The notes beneath the pieces are model-generated. The model was given only the letters and a program-made list of their open reading frames with translations, made no database searches and was not told the DNA's origin. From Brachycybe producta (taxonomy: Eukaryota; Arthropoda; Diplopoda; Playtdesmida; Andrognathidae): 64,000 nucleotides of DNA. The stretch spans positions 702,001 through 766,000 of the forward strand of contig JAUPFP010000037.1 of assembly GCA_036925085.1 (NCBI GenBank), written 5' to 3'. Each line of letters starts with the position of its first letter. Position 1 is the first letter of the stretch. Shown piece by piece: positions 59,320-64,000 of this stretch. The translations under genes were made by a program, and so were the position numbers.

Positions 59320-60324
59320 GTAAGTGGTTTTCGCTGTTATTTCTTTGCATCACGTATTTTAAAATTTGCAAGATAATTAAAATATACGGAATTATTTTTT
59401 TACCGTTTTTCTATAGTGAGAAAACGTTTAAATTAATTTGGCTCATAAATTAGCTACAAAATAATATTTTGTGAAGAAAAAAAAATGGTTTTTAAAGGGA
59501 CCCGTTTTTAAACTTAGAAATGGATCACACTTTCAGAAATAAATTCCACTGGAAAAAAGAAATTAATCAAATTTAAATAATTCTATTCTGTTTATCTAGC
59601 AGAATGTATGCAGAAAAAAACAGTGAAATTGTTTGTTATTTATGCACGTAATTACATTTTATATCAGCCAATAGAAATGCACAATTCAGTAGCTAATTAA
59701 TTCTTAATGACTCCTTCTCCTAATTCGTATCCTTTCTTCTATCAACTCAACAATTTTCTTGAAATGTTTTCTGTTATAATGTGCAAGAACCCTTGAACCA
59801 CTGATTTGTTATAGAATGTATTTCTATATTTATTTTTGATTGTTTTTCTGTATGTGTGATTCATTTTTTAAGCCGAGATTCCACATGCAGAAAAACAAGT
59901 AAAAACAGAAATAAAACAAATAAGCATAAAATTTCAGCTATATTTCTGCTTTTCTTTGCCGATTAAAAATGTGACAAAGTAGAATTTTGATAATTTAAAT
60001 AATTCAATTCTATTTATTTGTCAGAAAGTAGGCAGAAAAAAAAGACATGAATTTCTTCCAACTTTACGTTTTAAATTAAATTCAGTTTTCAATTGCATTT
60101 TCTGCACGTGAGATCTTGGCTTTAGTTTCCTCTACAATCATACATGCTGAAAAAAATCCCACTTAATTTCACTTTGTAAGACATATTATAGTGTATCTTC
60201 GAGTGCAACGGAACAATGAATTAATTATTTCTATTTCTATTTTCTGGTGGTTTTTGTTTGTGTGTAGCTTCCCTAACTTTTTTTAATTTATTTCAGAGTA
60301 GAATTTTGTACTTAGAATTTTGCA

Positions 60325-61216
60325 ATGCCTAAAGTTTTGTACGGAGTCGAAAGAAGTCCGGCCGTAAGAGCCGTTTTGGTTACGGCCAGAGCACTAGGTG
60401 TAAATTTAGAAGTTGAACCTGTGGATCCCGCTAAAAGAGAACAGATGGAGGAATCCTTCTTAAAAGTACAAACTACAAATGTGTTTCAATGGACTTTTTT
60501 TTCAAAATGAGTGGTTCATGTGTTTTTCAGATGAATCCAGCACACACCATTCCAACATTGGATGATGATGGATTTTATGTTTGGGAAAGTCGAGTTATTT
60601 TGGGATATTTGGTTTCCAAGTATGGAAAAGACGATAAATTGTATCCGAAGGATATCCAGCAAAGAGCAACTGTGGACACCATATTGCATTTCGACAACGG
60701 TTCCGTGTGGTCCAGCATTCTCAAGTATTTCGTAAGTTCACAAATAAATTAAATTATAATTGAAGTTATTTCATTTGGCCACAAAAGGTTACATGAACAA
60801 CTTAAAACAAATTCAAAGGTCAAATATGGCTGTGAACATAGCAACTTAGCCTACACTTGAAAGTTTCAACCTGTTTGTATAATTTTTATTTTAAAATTCT
60901 ATTTTAGATTCCATTTGTTTTAAAAGGAGAACCACCGAATCCTGAAAATGAAGAAGCCATCAAAGAAAAACTGACCACATTGGAAAGAATTCTGTCCAAT
61001 CAACCATACTTGGCTGGAGATCACTTGACCATTGCCGATATTTCGGTGGTCCATACAGTTTTATGTCTTCCAGATATTGGTATTCCACTGGAAGAATTTC
61101 CAAAAGTTAAAACCTTGATTGCTAAAGTGAAAACTGATTTGCCATTCTTCGAAGAAGTTAACAAGAATGGTCATGATCAGTTGGTTAGTTTTCTTGGAGA
61201 AAAATTGAAAAAGTAA
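60325..61216 (+). CDS. Glutathione S-transferase, delta/epsilon type, gene 5 (3 coding exons)
   Basis: Coding exons: 60325-60465, 60531-60731 and 60908-61216; 216 residues, GT-AG, in phase. Like its sister at 56194 it lacks the second intron. Catalytic Ser11 lies in SPAVR. The glutathione site is AHTIPTLDDD and ESR. The C-terminal domain has LTIADISVVHTVLCLP and ends GEKLKK, the ancestral type of tail. The two sisters are close to identical over exon 2 but differ at the substrate-site side of the last exon (VVTSVSFIQDIGF against VVHTVLCLPDIGI), which hints at different substrates. A poly(A) signal (aataaaac at about 61224) follows. Confidence 0.95.
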
Positions 61217-62220
61217 ACAAAAATAAAACTTTCTGTCTTTTACTCTTATTATATTAAGCCTACTTTGTAACCTCTAAAATTATTTTTTCAAGTATTATCT
61301 GGGATGACGTTGCTAATAAAGGTGTTTATCAATTCAACCAACTGTTGTTGTGTGTTTTTAATTTTATATTTTGAATGAAAGTGGAGTTATTATTAGAAAT
61401 TTGTATTGGAAGTTAGGTGGGCCCGAGGGGGGCCCGGGGGGGGGGGGAGGAAAAATTGTTAATTTGAAAATTAGTAGAAAATTTTTTTGTGGCCTTCACA
61501 AGATTTGTTTTGGATTATTTCTAGTTTTAAGTTGAATGAGGAAGTGATTATACTTATTATTCAAAACTAGTAAACCCGACATGCAACTTGCACGAAAAAA
61601 AAATGGACTGTAACAAAGAGTTGTATACTGGGGCTATATGCAAAGAATAATATTATAGTGAATATGAAGCAATTAAGTGTACATACATGGCGGTGAACAC
61701 TTAATATGCACATCATTTAGACGCCATAATGGTCCACCCTATATAATGTAAAGAAAACCCAAGCCTCTGCTTCTTTATTTTTTCTTTGATGTATGTGGTA
61801 TGTTCATTTTATCAATGAAAACGTATGGAGGCGGTGATTTTTTACGTTCTTTGAAACTTTTGCGATTTTTCTGGAACTTTTCTCTAGTTTTTCCAGGTAG
61901 TTTAGATGGAAACCTTTAATTTGATATGCATGTTGTGTCAAAGTATGTTTTTGTATAGGCGCAATTAATATCCCTTACGCCTATTAATATAATGACATTT
62001 CGAAGTACAGTAGAACGTCGATCAGCATATCAAGAAAACTAGCTTAGAAAACTTGACGACCTCAAATTAAACCACAAATTTCTAACAGTGTTTACACGCT
62101 CAATGAAAATAGAAAGAAAAAAATAGTTTCTCTTCATTTTCCATTTGAAATTGCAGGGAATATAAAGGAAATATAAATTCCGATTCCTTTTTTAAAAAAA
62201 ACCTTGACTGTGTTTTTTTA

Positions 62221-62426
62221 ACAGGCAATTTGAAATCGGGACAAACAGAAGTTGGCTCCGCCCTTTTTATGACGACTGGTTATTTCTAATTGGTTTGTTG
62301 TGTGGTTTGACGTTGAAAAAGGCGGAGCATGTGACGTCAGACTACATAACCAACCAATTAGAAGTTGCCCTTCGTCATAAAGAGGGCGGAGCCAACTTCT
62401 GTGGTCTTGATTTCTAATTACCTGTG
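62221..62426. mobile_element. hAT-like palindromic MITE family H, copy 4 (206 bp)
   Basis: Begins ACAGGCAATTTGAAATCGGG and ends TTCTAATTACCTGTG. The flank ttttttta is repeated exactly at 62213-62220 and 62427-62434 (8 bases). TGACGTCA is at 62332. Same length as copies 2 and 3. Confidence 0.92.
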
Positions 62427-62714
62427 TTTTTTTAAGTCATCCTGTCTAACTCTACAACTGAAACCCCTTTCATTGTAAAATGCAATATATTTATATATCC
62501 GTATATAGAAATTCCATACCGGTAATGGTTTCTTTCAACCATTTTACATATGTCAAAAATGCCATACATATAACCATTAATTATTTGGCTTTCAATGAGA
62601 AAAAAAGATTTTTAACTTTTCAAATAATAATAGAGCTTAAAACATTTTTTGAGTGTAATTATAAAAGTTCAACAAGCGGAAATATATGAAAAAACAATAC
62701 AATAAGAATGTCAC

Positions 62715-62765
62715 TTACTACAATGAATGATGTTATCTTGCATTTTGACAATGGTTCCTTTAATA
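62715..62765 (+). pseudogene. GST exon 3 relic
   Basis: atgatgttatcttgcatttt, then gacaatggttccttt, matches the family stretch that encodes VDTILHFDNGS. The flanks are not GST-like, so only about 50 bases survive. It marks a further lost GST copy between the 60325 and 63645 genes. Confidence 0.65.
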
Positions 62766-63390
62766 AAAAAAACAAAACAACCACCTTGATTTAATGTAAT
62801 TGCAAGTGAATTCTTCTATTGAATGAAAAAAATGTTTAATTAACATTGTAGTAAAGTATTTATTTTAGTATTTTGAAATATTTCCCATTTTTTTTGTTCA
62901 AATCAAAACTGAAAAGAACAAAACAAACAACAAAATTATCAAAAACTTTGAACTTGTTGCTAAACTCTATTAAAAGCGTCCAAATATAAAAATAACCCTG
63001 TTTTATTATTATTGACCCTTACTCAGAATGTTCAAGTGTTATTGTATTAAGGTGGCTCCACTGCAGTAGTGGTTAATGGACGCAAAAACGTCAAGCGAAC
63101 GTTTTGTTTTAGAAACAGCATTATGAACAAATTCAACTTGTTTTCAAAACTAGAATGGTAGAAAATTATGATAAGAATTTTTTTATGGCACTATCTTAAA
63201 AAATAAACATTCTTATAGTTCAGATTAAAAAACGGGCCATTTTTTTTTTAAAAAATCTGACTTGTTCTACATCTAAGTTATTTTGTTATAAAGGCAAATA
63301 AATGTTTTAGATGCGAGGCTATAAAAATTGCCTCACATAGCGCAATAAAAAGCAGGAAAGGACGGTTAAGCTTCCCATATTAAATACGTA

Positions 63391-63461
63391 TATAAAAACA
63401 TTGTCAATATAAAATTCAACGCAATTTGTTTTCTGCACTTGAAGAAAATTGGATATTTCTG
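63391..63461 (+). promoter_or_regulatory. TATA box and leader exon of the 63645 GST
   Basis: TATAAAAA at 63391-63398. The leader exon ends at 63461 (ATTTCTG|GTGAGT) and is spliced to an acceptor TTATTGCAG at 63605, about 39 bases before the ATG. Confidence 0.65.
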
Positions 63462-63644
63462 GTGAGTGCTACTACAATTGGTGTTATTTCAATGACATTT
63501 GGTTTTCAAAAGATACATGATGAAATAGTTTTAGATAATAATGGGAAGTATTTTTTTTTATTATATTTGTAATAAATTAGTTTTGTTATTTTTTCTTTAT
63601 TGCAGCAGTCAGAATTATACTGTGAACAAAAATCGAAAAAAAAA

Positions 63645-63785
63645 ATGCCGAAGATTTTGTACGGAGTCGAAAGAAGTCCAGTAATACGAGCTATTCTGAT
63701 TACGGCCAAAGCACTCGATATCCATTTGGAATTTCAAATAGTAGAACCGTTTAAAAATGAACAGAAGTTGGAATCATTCTTAAAA
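63645..63785 (+). CDS. Glutathione S-transferase, gene 6, exon 1 (cut by window edge)
   Basis: The first coding exon, 47 codons (MPKILYGVERSPVIRAILIT ... LESFLK), ends at the donor AAA|GTACAG, the same position as in every other gene of the cluster. Catalytic Ser11 is in SPVIR, so the Cys is absent, as in the 56194/60325 pair. The remaining 215 bases of the window are intron; exon 2 lies beyond the right edge. Whether the gene is intact cannot be seen. Confidence 0.88.
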
Positions 63786-64000
63786 GTACAGTATGGACCA
63801 CTCTCGTTCAGTGGCGTATCTATGTTGTGCAATGGGAGTACATGTAGTTTGCTTGAGGCGCCAGTCTCGAAAAGGGGAATGTCTTCAAATATCAATTTCA
63901 TTTTTAAAATTTTATTTCCAAGTTTCCTGATTAATAATTAATAATTTTGGGTATATACTTTCAAATTAGCAGACACGTATAGTCTCTAATTACATAGGTT
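63786..64000 (+). other. Start of GST gene 6 intron 1
   Basis: Intronic sequence to the end of the window. It includes gttcagtggcgtatctatgt and gaggcgccagtctcgaaaag, which look like one end of a transposon of the same kind as 40202-40378. Confidence 0.5.

Larger units (their letters stand above)
61217..63390. other. Intergenic region between the last two GST genes
   Basis: Contains a G-rich run (about 61421-61450), the ctagtaaacccgacatg sequence at about 61567 related to 52424, the hAT-like MITE at 62221-62426, a GST exon 3 relic at about 62715-62765, and a family-F stretch at about 63060-63240 shared with the region before GST pseudogene 1. No other gene seen. Confidence 0.65.

Overview
This is a eukaryotic nuclear window: the genes are split by introns, the DNA is very AT-rich, and it is packed with short palindromic transposons. 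The tandem cluster of delta/epsilon-type glutathione S-transferases (GSTs) is an arthropod hallmark, so the source is most likely an arthropod. The species cannot be named from the sequence. Splice sites are GT-AG throughout, apart from one GC-AG intron.

Layout. 1-434 is a perfect 31-bp minisatellite. 1425-6764 (minus) is a complete 16-exon MCM4 replicative helicase gene. Head-to-head with it at 7735-9286 (plus) is a 4-exon mitochondrial malonyl-CoA:ACP transacylase (MCAT). 13644-20879 (minus) is a 6-exon beta-type syntrophin. Head-to-head with that at 21460-22657 (plus) is a 5-exon FAAP24, a Fanconi/FANCM partner. 23886-28933 (minus) is a 6-exon purine nucleoside phosphorylase. 32321-33165 (plus) is a two-exon basic protein I do not recognise. 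A full-length U1 snRNA (33611-33772, minus) and a tRNA-Gly(GCC) (34211-34281, minus) follow.

From 35.8 kb to the right edge is a GST cluster on the plus strand. It has five complete genes (ATGs at 35866, 44484, 48444, 56194 and 60325), a sixth cut by the window edge (63645), three pseudogenes (about 41787, 46945-48020 and 50735-51850) and a relic exon near 62720. The cluster records its own history. Coding starts are preceded by TATA-bearing promoters with a spliced non-coding leader exon. The 56194 and 60325 genes are a recent pair sharing a lost intron. One of them has swapped its C-terminus by deleting into its 3' UTR.

Mobile DNA. I can separate at least eight palindromic (foldback/MITE) families. 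A roughly 300-bp family sits mainly in introns (about fifteen copies). A 206-bp hAT-like MITE has clean 8-bp target duplications. Others include an ACTAGCG-ended family with an 8-9-bp duplication, a PIF/Harbinger-like element with TAA duplications nested inside another repeat, an inverted pair of dead Tc1/mariner transposase remnants, and a 1.8-kb foldback element whose two arms each carry what looks like a captured host exon with splice sites. Duplicated GST segments supply natural empty sites that confirm several insertions.

The single-copy genes (DNA replication, DNA repair, nucleotide salvage, mitochondrial fatty-acid synthesis, dystrophin complex) are unrelated housekeeping genes. The GST cluster is the lineage-specific, fast-evolving part. 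Coordinates of exons were derived by reading splice sites and checking reading phase by hand; no database search was run.
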